Origin: Oxyruncus cristatus
Taxonomy: Eukaryota; Chordata; Aves; Passeriformes; Cotingidae
Length of the DNA stretch: 64,000 nt
Direction: 5' to 3'
NCBI GenBank assembly: GCA_013399855.1
Contig: VXAY01005812.1
Span: forward strand, 1 to 64,000
A model generated the notes under the pieces. It made no database searches and was not told where the DNA came from. It worked only from the letters and a program-made list of their open reading frames with translations. Below are positions 12,900 to 26,800 of this stretch, piece by piece. Within the stretch, counting starts at the first letter, position 1, and each line of letters opens with the position of its first letter. A program made the translations under genes and the position numbers.

Positions 12900-14296
12900 T
12901 GAAGGAGTCAAAAAATCATTTTAGAAAAAGCAAATGGATAAGGAGACACCAATCTCATTTTGGTTTATTGCCCAGAGGGAGTTCCTTTTGTTTGGAAATT
13001 GATGTCTCCATCTAGGCAGTAATATTAATAATTATTTTTATTGATAATAATAAAGGGGTGCTCAATTTTACTTAAATGTACCTTTAGGTACCTTTGTGCC
13101 ATTTTTTGACTGATGTTTGCCATGAGCAGATTTTCCTTTCCCCTTTTCTGGGATCGTAGCTGTCACAGTCTGTGAGCTGCCACTGTCTGTCCCTGCCAGG
13201 CTCCAGGGGTGTGCAAGGATTTGCCGGGTGGGGTCGCTTAAAGGCTGGAAACACTGTGCTCTGGTCTGGGGGAGGCCGGTGCAAAAGAACAGAAGTGTGC
13301 TGATGGACAGTGAAACTGTGCTTGGCAGCTGCCTTTGCCCCGGGGATCTGGAAGCTCAGACCTGCAGGAACTTCCCAAAAGCACCAACTCCCACAGCTCC
13401 CACGGACACCAGAGGGAGGGGCCGCTGGGGCCACTGTGCAGGGCTGCAACAGTGATGGAGCTCTCACCCAACTCCTGCTCCTGAGCTTTCTGCCCCAGTG
13501 AACATTCAGGCCTTGAGCTATTTCTCTTCATGAAATTTCTGAATATTTGCAATTGATTTCCCACAGGCAAAATCTATTTCCTCTGAGACCTGCCCAAGAA
13601 TATATTCTGTCTGGAGATAAATTTCAAATATGTCATGGATAAACTAGAGTTAATTTTTTCTTCAGGTCCTTGCTCCTAAAATGTAGCTAATTTTTTTTTT
13701 AATAAAAACAAGATGCAGTCTAATAATTCTTGCACATAATTTAATCCCCTTCAGCTGTATTTGTAAAATTACCCATTTCATCTAACACCTGTCAGTTTTA
13801 CAATTAACACTGGGCACGTTATTAGGTGTGTTTTACATCTTGATTTTTGTCTTTAACAAAAAGTGAATTTATTACCAGCAACTTGTTTTCAAAATCCTCC
13901 CATGAGCCATGCAGCCTGGTGTTCCACAGTTTCACCTTGCAGCCTTTGGAAGCAGGGAAGAGGGTCATTTGCATTTTTATGAAATCATCATTTACACCTT
14001 CAGGTGGTCCTTGGCCAGCACTATTGCTTGTTTGCCAGGTTGGAAACGCTGCGGTGTTGTAGGTGGCCACTCTGAGAAAGGTGTTTGGTGCTGCTTGTGT
14101 TTCCCCAGGGAGAATGGCCCCGTAAAACCAGTCCTGTGCAAGGTGCTGCTGGTGCAGAGGCAGCTGCCAGCACGAGGAAGGATGGGCAGGCATGAATGTG
14201 GCCCTGTGGCTGTTCAAACCCAGAACCGAGGCAGCAGCTGGTAAATACCACGCTATTGTTTCCTGTCTTATAGTGCACAAATATACTTTAGTCTGC

Positions 14297-14387
14297 TGGA
14301 AGGTGTCCCTGCCCATGGCAGGGTGTTGGAACTGGATGATGTTTAGGGTCCCTACCAAGCCAAACCATTTTCTGGGATTCTGTGAAA
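14297..14387 (+). mobile_element. CR1 LINE 3' end fragment
   Basis: Contains gtgtccctgcccatggcagg, gtgttggaactggatgatg, a ggtccctaccaagcc segment and ccattttctgggattctgtg, which match the sense-strand 3' end of avian CR1 with modest divergence. The copy is 5'-truncated and lies in intron 1. Confidence 0.85.
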
Positions 14388-17300
14388 TGTGGGGCCATTT
14401 GTAGGCAGTCTAAGTGTGGAACTTTTCAAAATGTAAAGATAACAAAAGGTAAAATGGGAACAGATATGAAAGAATGAATAAACCAAGCCTCATTAAGTAA
14501 TTTCTACAGCGTATTCCATTCAAATATTGATCTGCCTTAATGAAAATTCATTCTCTGCTCTTGAGCAGGCAGCAGAAAAGTGAAATAAAGTATCTTTCAT
14601 TGGCAACAATCTGAAAAATATTCATGTACATATAAGTATGTCAGGATTATTTTCACGGTAAAGTGGAGTCATGGTTTGTTGGATATGAAAAAAATGTGCC
14701 TGTCCTATGGGCTAAGAAAATAGAGATGCTATTTTGCACAAAAAATACAAAGTTAAGTAATTATTATAACTTGGGCCTACTTTGGAGTAGGATTACCACA
14801 GGTGGTTCTGCCAGCCCCAGACTTCATACCCTGCTATTAAGGCAGTCACAAAAGTATGGCCACAGAAAAAACCTAACTCAGAAAGTGCTTCCTCCCAGTC
14901 CTCTGTTTTTAAACTCATTGTAAGGAAAATAGCTAAGAGAATGTTCTGTACTGGCTAAACAATATTCAGCCTAGGACACAACTCATAGCAATCATCTGGT
15001 GTGGAAGAGATTCACCAGGGATGATTTCAACAAGTGCTGGAGCTAAAAACAGAAAAAAAGAATAAATTAGCATTTATCAGTACCTGCATGCAGGAGAAAT
15101 CCTCTGCATTAGTTAAGGCATCCACCTAATTAGTGAGCACAGATAACCCAACTAAGAAAAAAAAATCATGCTTAGAGATACAGAAAAATAAATTGTGACT
15201 TATTTGCTAAGATTCACGCTCTCACTCACCAGCTCTGTGCTGCCAGAGCCTGCGGGCACATGCCTGCATCAGCAGGGCAGGGGCACACTGCCTGCTCGGG
15301 AGGGATGCACAGGTGTCACTGAGCTGGGGAGGCGACCACATGCACCCCTGGCAGTGGCTGCAGTCAGTCCCAAGGTCTGTTCATGCACTTGCAAATTGAA
15401 GAAGAAAAGTAACTTTAAACCGGTGGTGTGGTTGTTTCCCACTCTCAGAACTCTCAGGGTGTTCAGCTACCTGTAAACAAGGCAAAACTGAGGAAGAATA
15501 TGGTATTAGATGAAATATCTTAACATTATTCCTGTTAAAAGTTTAAATTTAGATGTGTTTAAGTATATACACTTCTGCTTGCACTCACCACCCTAAAGTG
15601 AGCTTCAGATTAATAAAACTGTAGTGGTTATAAATGCAAGGGCTCCTATTTCATACAGTGACATCTCTGAAGAGCTGGAGGGACTGAGCCAGTGTGATAA
15701 TGAAAATATAAATAAAAGGAAATATGATATTTATGACAAAAGGTTAGAGCAGAGGAGGAAGTGATAATCTATTCTGCTGCTGAGGTTACTGTGGTTAATT
15801 TATAGGGCATCATGGAATAGAAGGTTGAAAAGAGCTGACTTAAGAGCAAGCTCTGAAAGGAAACAAATAATGACAAAAAAAAACTTTGTGGAGGCTGAAG
15901 ACTACTGAGTTGGAAAAGATCAGTTTACACAGAAGAGCAGTTTGTGTCCTTGGGTCTCTGGCTCCAGATCCCCTCTGCGCTGTTCCCGCTGCAGACTTTG
16001 GCCTGGAAGAGAGGAAGGATGAACGGGGAGGTTGCTGAAGGAAAACCTTTGAATATTGGATGACAACTGAGAAAAGCTGAAATGGACTGAACACAGGGGA
16101 GGGGATTTTTGATCTGTGAGACCTATTAATGTGAAGTTGTTACTCCTAAAATAACCTTTATTATGAAGCATCATGGAAAATAGCTTTGTTGGTGAGTGAT
16201 AGACAAAATGACCTAATGTGTCTTTCTTGTGTTTATTTTCTGTGGTGAGGCTCCAAGAAACGCCCAGGACTGCTCTGGGCATTAGGGCATGTTCCACAGA
16301 AGGAAAAACTTTCTACCATTTTTGAGTTTGTTTACTGGAAAATGGTTGGTCTTGGTGATGTTTTGAATGCCCCCTTGGCCAGATCTAAATCTTCACAAGT
16401 TCTTTTGCTAAGCTTTAAAATATTTCCCTTGGAAGTGGAAGCAGATGAAAGGATTAACCCATAGGGAACCATCAGATTCTCTTCAGAGGCAGAGTTTAAC
16501 ACAGGTTCTGGAATAGGGAACAGAAGCTAAAAATAGAGTGTCCCTTTGAGAGGGATAAATTTTTCATAATTTTCTTTCTGCAGTTTGTAATGAGAAAAGA
16601 GACACCTTTCTCAGCATAGAAAATAGAATCATATCTACAAAAATGATCCAGCTCATTTTTAACATAGAAATACCTGCCCTGTGGGACCCAAGCTCGTTGT
16701 TGGAAAAGCCTATTCTTGCAGGACAAACTGAAGGAGATGAGTTGCACTCCTTTGAAGTAGTGATTCACTGAATGAGGGCAGTACAGTCAAAAGACAGATA
16801 TCATTATTAAAATACAGTGTTTACCAAGTAATATTTTATTCCAGAATATTTTGGGGAAAAAAATAATTCCAAGACCCTAATTTTGGGTCTTCTCATGTAA
16901 ATGGCATCTGGATAACTCTGAGTTTTGAGCTCCAGTTCTGCAGGTTTGTTTTAAAACTATTGTGGAGCTAGAGAGCAAGTTTGCTTGAGTGAGACCTTTT
17001 TCCTTAATTACTTGCATTTTAGAATACTAACACTAATTCCAGTAAGTGTTTGGAAAACCTGACTGCTTAAGAAGGAGATGAGAAAATGTATGGCAAAAAA
17101 AATACCTGTAAAAAAATTAGTCATCTCAAAATGTCCTTGCAAAACAATGGGACTTCTCTCAGCTGGATCTTTTCTGCCTCTGTAGAAACCTACACATTAA
17201 TAAATAAATGCACAAATAAATCCAAGTATGAGAATATTCCAACAGGCTCATCAGTATTTTACACTTATAGTTTACAGACTGAAGTTGTAAAGAACGTAAG

Positions 17301-18166
17301 GGAGAGTCAAGCAACAGGAAATGTCAGTGAGAAGCTGTGTGTGTTTAGCTGGTTACAGAGCAGAGGAAGGTTCCAAGCCTACCTTGCACAGAGGAAAAGC
17401 AAATGCTTACCCAGGTCCTGTGTAAACTGCTTATGGCATTGGGGGACTGGGGATGCACAGGAGAGGAGTCAGGGTAACATGCATGTTGTTAAGGAAAAGG
17501 TTTAGAGAACTTATGGTTAACCAGAGGTCACTAGAAAGGTATTTTCTGTACAATGTATGGATTAGTGATGAGTTTCCCTAACTTGATTCCCTTTTAAATG
17601 GATTTCCTCTCTGTTTTTCAGCCACTCATTTCTCTTCCCTCAGTTTAAAGAATTTCTTTCCCACACTTTTCTCTCGTTACAGCTTCTGCGTTCCTTCATT
17701 TTGTGGCATTAGTTCTCATGCGAAGAAAATGGCTTTCCCCCATAATTTCACATTAATTGTTCTTTTTCCTGTGGCAGACAACGTTTTCCATCTCCTTTCT
17801 TCCAAGAGGAGCTGTAATTTCTAGACTCTTCATTTTCCCTTTGTGTGGGGAAGGTGTGTCCTTTAGGCCTCTTTTGGCCACTTGCCATCATTTGGTCACT
17901 TTTTCTGCACCATAAATGGCTCTGATACTCTGCCCCTGTTTTTATGCCCTTGCTGTGCAAGAGACCTTCAGCACAGTATTTAGGCATGTATTTTAGCTGC
18001 TCAAGCCCTACAAGTGCTGACTGTGACAGTCCAGACATGGTGGATTAGGAGGATGGCTGAATTCACCAGTATTTCGAACTGATTTCTACATACTGGCACA
18101 GTGACTCAATGTTAATTAACCATTAGCACTCACTATCCTGTGTCCTCCTTTAATAACGTTCATATA

Positions 18167-18190
18167 TGTGTGTGTGTGTGTTTGTGTGTG
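18167..18190. repeat. (TG)n microsatellite
   Basis: TG dinucleotide run of 24 nt with one interruption (ttt at 18180-18183). It lies in intron 1, about 1.07 kb upstream of exon 2. Confidence 0.9.
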
Positions 18191-19255
18191 CTGAATTAAT
18201 TAACTTATAAAAATACAGCTTTGGTCTGGTCTGTTCTTTCACTGAGCCAGTCTGCTCTGAATTCATGCCTTTCCTGTATTTGGAGTGACTCTATTTCCTT
18301 GCACATTTCTCATTAAATCCTTCTCTTACAGCAGAAATTGCTGTATTATGCTTGAGCCAAAGAACCTAAAACATTTTACACGGGATAAATTGTGCAGATT
18401 TGGCAATAAGGGACGTGATAGCTTTTATGCCAAGCAGCTTCTGGGTGTAGATTTGATTTTCATGTCAGCTGAAACCTGGATCTGGTCCTTGAAGTTTAGA
18501 GAATCCCAAACTGACCAACACTAAGTATCTATATATTTGCGCATTGCATACACTGCTGGGGAAATGGGCTTGACAGGGGAAAACATGCATCAAAAAAGAA
18601 GTGAGATTATGGTAATACAGCATGTGATAGATGTCAAGTATTTTTCTTCCATGTGGAAGAACACTCTCTTGAATAAAATGCACATAAGTGTTTTTTATTT
18701 CTTATCTGGTTCCCCCAAAAGTCCATGCAAATGCAGGCTGGATTCATTTCAGATTCAGCAACTGTGGACGTTACTTGAATTTCTCTTAGGACTAAAGTGA
18801 CTTTTGATGTCTCTATAGCAAGCTTTTTGATCAGAACACAGAAGAGTTTCCCTCACTGTTCACCCTCAGTATAATGTCATTGTCTAATATGCTTAAGCAT
18901 GTCTGCTCTCTCATGTATATTTGCACAGCTTTCTTTAAAGCTAATACTTTGAAAGTCCTGTTCCTCCACGCCGTTCCAATATTTAGGTATGCAATGTCTG
19001 GTGTTGCAGTGTACCTGCTGCCTGCTCCTACCACCAGTTCTGGCTTTGTGAACGGGGAACTAACTAGCAGCCCAGTAAGAAATGTGAGCTTTGCTTTACT
19101 CCTATGGCTTTCATTTTGCTTTCAACAGTTACACAGATAGTTCTGTTGATGGTTTCTTTTCTTCTGTTGCTCTGGAAATCCGTTCTGTCCTATCTATCAT
19201 GTTAATAGAGAAAAGGTAACAACCAAAATAAATATTTTCCTGTCTTTTCTTTCAG

Positions 19256-19380
19256 ATAAAATTGAAGATGAATTAGAAATGACTACAGTGTGCCACAGAC
19301 CCGAGGGACTGGAACAGCTTGAAGCACAAACCAATTTCACTAAAAGAGAACTTCAAGTTCTTTACAGAGGATTTAAAAAT
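19256..19380 (+). CDS. KCNIP1: KCNIP1 exon 2 (first shared coding exon)
   Basis: This 125-nt exon follows a pyrimidine-rich acceptor (tcttttctttcag) and ends at AAT before gtaaga. It begins with the last two bases of a split Asp codon (G|AT) and then reads [32 protein letters not shown] and QVLYRGFKN. It carries the start of the conserved core: the amphipathic segment that in KChIP structures packs against Kv4, and the incoming helix of degenerate EF1. All KCNIP1 isoforms join their alternative N-termini at this border. No ATG-starting alternative first exon was recognised directly upstream, so the start lies before the window. Compared with the human protein as I recall it, T replaces M in EMTMVC. 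Confidence 0.96.
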
Positions 19381-22300
19381 GTAAGAACACTACTGCAACG
19401 AACAGAGTCTAGTATGTATGTCCCCACCAGGCCCAACTGCTCAGATGTATTTTGTATTATCCCATGCTAAACATTAGTAGTTTTGTATTAGAACTCTCCA
19501 ACACAGCAAAATAAACACAATCTGCCTCTCCATCTAATATTTATGACACTGTAATCTACCTAAAACTGGGTTTGGTTGAATATTCAGCACATAATAGTCT
19601 CATTAAACTTGTTCCTCAAATGTCAGCAAGGACAGTATAATTTCCTCAGCTGTGCCAGTACTTTAAGACAACCTGAAAATATTTTTGTGGTTATTTATTT
19701 AATCATTGTTGTCAGTTCCTCATGTTCAAATATAAGCAGTACTATTTGCTTTAGCTGCCCAGGATGTGGGTTTTATCTTTTATCTATCTGGAGAATCTTG
19801 TTCATGTAGTAGGATGTTAGCAGAGTACTTTAGGACTTTAGGGTCCTGCATAAGTAGGGAATAAGGATGGAATGTCAGGAGCCAAAGAGAAATCAAAAGC
19901 TAAATGTGTATTAAGACTGAGGAGACAAGAAGAGACTGCAGATTTTGGTGAAAACGGGCAGCAGGCCAGCTGGCATGACTGTGTGCACAAACAGCTCTGT
20001 GCCCCTGTCTGTGAGCCACCATTCCAGCCACACTCCCCCTGGGAGCAGGGAATCTGCAGCTCATGAGTCTCAGCTTCTGGGTCATCTGCTGCTGCCTCTC
20101 AGGGCCTCATCATAAGTAGAAATGGATGGGGAATGTTGAGGCTACATGGAGCAGGTGTTTTATGGACCTTGAAGAATGAGTACTCATTACATGTTTGCCT
20201 GAGGGTCTGGATTTAGTCACCCAGGTGGTTTGTGTCAGCTGATATTTTAATGATGATTAACAGGTCAGAATTGAGCTGCTCAATGAACACGGAGTGTTTT
20301 TTAAGTTGTCTTGAAGGACAGCTCCAGCATTTCAGTGACCATCACAGTGAAATGCTGAAATGTCTTGGAAAGTTAACTCTACTGGGTCAAAAGAAAGCTG
20401 AGCTGCATTACATACAGGCAGTTCTGAGGGAAACCTGCTGGACTTAGAGAAGGGCCTTTCTTTTTGACAGATTCTTGAAATTTGCTTGAATTGCAGTGTT
20501 GAATCACAGTGTATATTTGGCTTTTCCGAGGAGTCTGGTGGTTTCATCCTTTATTTCCACTGCTCACCTAAGCAGGCCAAGGTGCAGCTCAGCTTTCTGT
20601 ACGTTTGTTGATGTATTTTCTGTATTTGTGCAACCTTTGCTGCATGTAGTTGGTCATTTCATGTGTAAAGTTTTCTAACTGAAAGCTGATACTCTGAAAC
20701 TTCTTCATGCTTTCAGCAGCCAGCAAGAAATCATATGGTTTTCGAGACAGAGCTTGACAGGTTAACAAACGGTGATATGACATGACTGCCTACAGTGGGG
20801 TATTAAACTCAGTTTTGCTAAGATCTCTGCAATGCTTTCTGTATTGTTGTTGGGTGGGAATCCTGTGGGGGAGAGCTCTGCTCTTTGCTGAAAGGAGGAG
20901 CTGGCTGTACCAGCAGCTGCGGTGCAAACCAGAGAGGCAGACCTGCAGCACTCTCAGCAGACATGACACTTATCCTTTGCCCTTCCCGATTTTCCTATCA
21001 CTTTGCAGTACAGCGGCATTACCTCCCAGGGCAAGAATGACAGACACGTGCACCGAACTTGTGACCTAAACCTAGGGCCTTGCTGAGGGTCTTGGTATTA
21101 ATTGGCAGTGCTGGCAAGGTCTTGGTTTATATCTGGGTACTAGGACAAAGCAGGCTGTTTTTCTCCAGCTGCTACGCACACAGTATGCACAAAGTTTCAT
21201 ATCTAAGATTTAAATTGAATTGGAAATGCAGCTTTAACATTTGTAGCCTGTAAATCATGGTTTCAATGGGGTGAGTAATATTGCACAGGAGGCAGACTGG
21301 CTCAGCTGTTACTGTACAATTTGCTATTGTACCAAACCGTCTGCTCTTCAGGATGATGTTACAGTGCCATCTGGAGATTCAAAATCCTTGTGGGAATACA
21401 GTCATTTTCCTCTCTCCAGCTTGTACTTACTGCTTGTTCTCAGTGACTGCACAGGTCCTGTTTAATTGCAAGGCAACACCTGAATAATCACAGAGCCATT
21501 TACAGACACTTGTATTGGACACAGAGGGATTGAGGTCCCGCTCAGCCTGGATGCAAAAGATTTGGTGTGCAGGAACAGGGATGATGTTCCACCAAAGGCA
21601 GCTCAGCAAAGCCTGGGGTGGCCACAGGACTAGAGCCCTCGCTGACCAGGGGCCTAAATCTCAGTACTTTTATTCCTATTTTTTCTTTGCCTCCAAAATC
21701 TGTTCCTCCACTCCCTTCAAACTTTCTCAGTCTTTTTCTAGTATGTCACTGGTCCAGTCTGGTGTTTGTGCTCCAGACTGATGGAGGCTTCCAGGAAATT
21801 TGGCTCCTTTGCCACTCCAGAGAAGCAGAGCATGCTAACCTGTGTCCTTGGTGCCTGGCCAAATGTCCCCTCTCTCGTTGCCTTCAGCTTGCTCTTCCAG
21901 ATGTGAAAGGGTGCCACTCTCCAACATCTCTTGGTTCCAGGACCAGTGTTTCACGTTTTTCTTAGCAGTTGCCTCTGCTGCCAGAACATGTTCTGCATTA
22001 TGCGAATAGTCTCTTTCGCACCGTGGATGGCTGCTCTCACTGGAGCCAGATTAACATGAGATGTCTGGTCTGATTTCTTTGGCTGGGGTTCTGCAAAACC
22101 AAGGTAACAGGCAGCAAAACCAGCAGAGCCTCTGGTGGGTCTTGCCTTTGTACAACTTAACAAAAGAAAATGCAATACCTCCTGTCTACAAATATGTCAG
22201 GAGAAAGAATTGCTTGAGCTAAACAGCAGTGTTGGCACAGGAGCAAAATGGCCTGAATAGGCATAGGCTGGAATTAGAAGTTTCTGCCCCCAGAGTAGTA

Positions 22301-23773
22301 AAGGTTGGGGAACAGTTATGGAATTGCAGGGAGGAGAGTGAGAAACTATTTTTATGAATAAAATTGATAAACTGTTGACAAATGAAGTGACCAACAATAA
22401 TACAGGGGTTTGAGCCTGGTAATTCAGTACTGCCCATTTAGATCATGTTTCTAATGATTTGCATTCTTTGGAATTGAGTACATGGATTTAAAAGGCCTGG
22501 TGTTTCTATGGGACTTTTTGCTCAGTTTAGAGGGAAGCTGTGCTGTTAGGGGAAATGCTTGTTAGCTGCCAGAGATAATTTTCTAAGACTAAATCAGGAA
22601 ACAGACAACCCAAATAACTGAGGGGCTGCTGGAGACATCCTTACCTTGCTTTAGTGTGAGTATTTTAGCAAACCTGTAATAAAGTGTAATACGAGATGTA
22701 ATTGTCTGTAACAAAGCAGGTTTTTGGACACTAAAGCAAGCAGTATGAGCAAGGAAGAAATGTTCTGATACTTAATAATCCCCAAAACATCTCCAAACTG
22801 GGAGAATATAGAGCAACAAAATATGTGGGATGTGCAAATGCTTAGAGATGCAAATCTGGATTGTGGATTTGTCTGTGGTCAGCTAACTGAATACCTCTAG
22901 TTTAGCAAAGTGTGACCCCTGAGTACTCGTCCTCATGTTCTGGCCAAGTGACCCGAGAACGGCCTGACAGGCAGGGCCCCTCTGGTCCCTGCATCTCTGC
23001 ATTGCACACTCTGAAAGCAACTGATGAAGTTAATTTCTGATTCCAGCAGAAGAAAGAACAGCAACTTCCGTTTTCTTTCCTTTTGCTTTTGTTGGTTGGT
23101 TTGGTTGGTTTTTTGTGGATTCAGCTCCTTTGCTCTTTAGTGGTTTAGAAGAAGCATGAGAGAGTAGGTTCAGATGCTCATGCTGCCAGAGATTGATAGT
23201 CAGCTCTCTGAAAATGAGCAGTTGGTTCTGTGCTTGACAACAATACAAAAAAATGTTCACTATTGGACATTTTTAAAGAATTCGCAGGTTAAAGAAATTA
23301 GAGATATTAACCTAAAACCCTGCTATCAAAGGAAAGCCTTAGGAATACTATGCTTTTTCTTACATGTTCTGCCTTTATTAACTTTAGTGGAATTTAAACT
23401 GACACTAAGTTTACCTGCTTCATTTCACAAGAGAGATTTCTTTCGAGTCAGCAGAATTAAGTAGTACTGTGGCACTAATGAGGCTTCTTGAGCATTATTT
23501 GGCTCTTAAAAAACAAAAATTGTGATCAATTAAGTGCAAATGAATTGGTACTAGCATATGTGTCTGAAAGCAATCCAGTTACAGAGAGCTAAATGGGCTG
23601 ATCAATGTCAGCGCTGCCTTTCCCCAGCACTCCTGAAGCTTTGATGCAAACTTTCATTTGGCTTCCAGATGGAGCATCAGAAGCAATAAGGATCATGTGG
23701 AAATTCAGGAAATTAAGCTGGCACAATGGCTAAAACTGCCAGAGTAGCCCTTGCCCCTGCGAGGAGAGCACAT

Positions 23774-23806
<33 letters not shown>

Positions 23807-26800
23807 CCCATGGCAGCTCACTCTGCCTGCCCAGGGCTGCTGGGCTGGGCTGGGGCCCTCGGGGTGGAGGGGGAAGGGACCCAAGGGACTCCACAGTTGT
23901 GGGAAACATAGAGAAAATAATGATCATTTACAAACTCTCTTTAAGCATGGGAAGTTATGGTTCTTAGTGAATATAGTAGTTATATTACCAAGAGAAGAGA
24001 ATGAAATATATCTTGGTGTGTCATGCCAGTAGCACTGTGCTGGAAAGGATGGGTAAGTGCTGTGCTAGGCTTGGTTTTAAAAAGAATGACAATTTGGTGA
24101 AATACTCTGCAAGCACCCTGTGTAGCCTTGAAGCAACAGCACTTCAGTGATCAAGGAGAACATTTCTACTCAAAAATGGCTGTGGATAGGGTACTTGGTC
24201 TGATCTATGATTAAAAGATAACATAAATAAATATTCAATTATTTGTTTAGTGTACGTCAAATTACAAGCTTCAGAAAAATGAACATTTAGGAAATGTTTA
24301 GGAGAATCTCTTATGGTAGTTGTTAGCTTATATTGAATTACTCTTCCTTTTATGATTTTCTACTTTATTAGAAGCGGCACAGACAGATGAAAAAGTAACC
24401 TCTTTTCTTTTGACAAGGAAACCAGGCAATGGATGTTTTATGAGGAGTTTTGGAAGGGTTTGAGGATACTCATCTAACCAGGAATCTTGCTATACAGAAT
24501 TAGAAAGTCTTGTTAGTTTTGTCACTAGATGAAAAGACATGGTCTGACCCTGCAGCCACTGGCTTTAGGTAGTCCAGTTGGTCTTTTTACCCTTGGTGTG
24601 GAACAAGCTTTGATCCTGGAGAAGGGATGTCCCTGGTGAGGTCAAGACCACAGTGTCAAATTTGGCTTTTAATTGGGACACTTAAACATAACCAGTAGAA
24701 GAGCAGTTGTCAGAACGTGAAGATGTAGACTAAAAGAGAATTTCAGGGACTTTCAAGCAACAAATTCTCTTTTATTTAGTTCAGCTAGTTCCCAAATCAT
24801 TGATGATTTCCTACCTAAAGAGTGGGTGGAAGACAGCAGGACTTCTGCATTGGAGGAAGGAACCCAGACCTAACCATCCTAATTTCAATAGCAAACAGCT
24901 TTGTGATTAAACAGCCTCACTGTCACCTGAAGTACCCTCCTTGCTCTCCTTCCATGACTTGCACAAGATTAAGTGTTTTCCTGTTTGTTCTGTCCTTTTC
25001 CATGGTTAGTGAATGCACATCAGCAGCAGGTGATGCTGGCAGATCAGAGGCTTGGAAAAAATATCTTTTTTCCTTTTATAGGCTTTTCATGGTGGAAGAA
25101 TTTCTTGTCAAAGTCCTTTTTGTTCTTAAAAGGTATCTAAACAACTCATCAATAAATAAGTCATAGACTTGAATCTTCCTCCAGCTTTTTGTGTCACTGA
25201 TTCAAAGGGATTTTCTTAGATTTCTGAAGGTTACTCATCTGAAATTCCACAACCTGTGGTGCTGCCAGAATAAGGCTGTGCCTTGGCTCTGCAGGGCGGG
25301 GTGTGGCAGGTAGGGAGTGTGTGCCCCGTGGAATCTCCAGGCTGCTGGGAGTGAGCGGCTATCACAGACCTGGCAAACCAACCTGGGCCATGACAGGTGT
25401 GCCCAATCCTGATCTTTTAATAAAGTCCAGGTCAAGCACAGAGTTACAGGGAGATGAGGGGGTTCCTTGCACAACATATGGTGTAGCAGTCATATCCCAG
25501 GTAGCATGGTTTGGCAGTAGCATGCTTGGATATGTGCTCTTTCAAACTCATCCCTATTCATCTCCAAGCTTGCTCATGCTACCACAACATCTCTGTCTGC
25601 ACAGAGCATGGCCCTCCTAGATATGTTAGTGCAGAATGAACTCTGAATTGAATTTATAGTAATTTAGAAGGTAAGTACAGGGGGAAAATATGACATGTTG
25701 CCAGAAAATTAGCCAGGGTTAGACAATAGACTGGATTAGCCTTAGCATTATTGAAAAAACAGTTTCTATCCCATTTCTCCAGTATTTCTAACTAGGATTT
25801 ATTAGGAAAATATCAGAACAACAGGAAGAGAACACTGTTATCCTGCAGGACAAATGAGTGAGTGGTATACTGGCATCTTGCATGTCCCAGACTGCTGACT
25901 CAGAAAGGGTATGGTGGAGATAGAGAGATGCAGAGAAGGGATGGTCAAGGGATGCTTCTCAGGCCAGGATGCTTCAGCCTGGGAAAGAGATGACAAATGG
26001 AAGATCTACAAAATCACAAGTGGCAGGTTGAAAAATCAGCAGGATCAACTGTTAGCTTGCTGTCTCTGAACAACAATTTAGGGCTATCAGGGAAGGTAGT
26101 AGGAGTCAGGTCCCAAAAAATGAAAACTGATGATTCCTTGTGCAAAGGGAATATATTCCATGAAGTTCCTTGCTGAAGGACCTGTATTAAAGACAGGCAG
26201 CATGACACACAGTGGAATGCATGGAGTAAGTCTAGTGCCAGTAACAGATGAACTTTCTTGACCCCAAATCTGCCCTGCAGCTAAATCATAAGCATCAAAC
26301 CAAGATATATGTGCCATTTTTGTGAGACATTCTGAGTTAGCCTACTCAGATCATCTTCAGCATGTCCTACGAGGAGTGACAGTGTTCTTGCTTCCTCTTC
26401 CCTCCCTCTGACATGCTGCCTTAGCTGAGAATGAGGAACCAAATGGCCGTGAGTGGGCTCAGATTCCTGCAGCAGGGACAGACCTGAGAGGTCCCTGTCA
26501 GTTGGTGTTTCTCAATGTGGGAGGAAGCTGACTTCTATGTGTCTGTAATTCTGTGCTTTGTGAAAAAGGATCAGTGCTATGGTTATTTTATTGGTTTGTT
26601 CTGGTTTAGTTTCCAAAATTGGTTGATAGGCAAATTCGAGCAATAGTTTCCCATCAGCTGAGAAATATTTGATATAATTGAAAACAGCTCATGGTTAGAT
26701 AGCAGTGCCTGAGATTCTGTAATCCACTGTATTACAGACATGCTGAGCTGGTGAGATGGGTGCTGAAGCACCACAGACAAGCTAAATTTGTTCTTAAATT

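Larger units (their letters stand above)
1..19255 (+). other. KCNIP1: 3' part of KCNIP1 intron 1 (no confirmed exon)
   Basis: This stretch precedes the first recognisable KCNIP1 exon and is most simply intron. It contains the two LTR-like insertions, two CR1 tails and a TG repeat listed separately, plus an unidentified minus-strand frame at 3221-3507. I looked for the 33-nt KCNIP1 alternative exon (DIAWWYYQYQR in mammals), for the isoform-specific first exons and for minus-strand KCNMB1, which is nested in this intron in human, and recognised none. The remaining sequence shows only AT-rich or mildly GC-rich unique DNA with short open frames of no recognisable product. Confidence 0.7.

Noticed and set aside
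13822..14358. Minus-strand open frame of 178 codons
   Set aside because: Its start overlaps the CR1 tail at 14297-14387 and the rest has no recognisable product. It is best explained as a chance frame across a repeat.
1..19255. KCNMB1 on the minus strand, nested in KCNIP1 intron 1 in human
   Set aside because: No frame resembling the two-transmembrane BK beta-1 subunit was found; it probably lies further upstream.
23726..24032. Open frames reading poly-Ala or poly-Gln through the CAG repeat
   Set aside because: They arise from the (CAG)10 tract inside intron 2; no exon borders in frame with KCNIP1 flank them.
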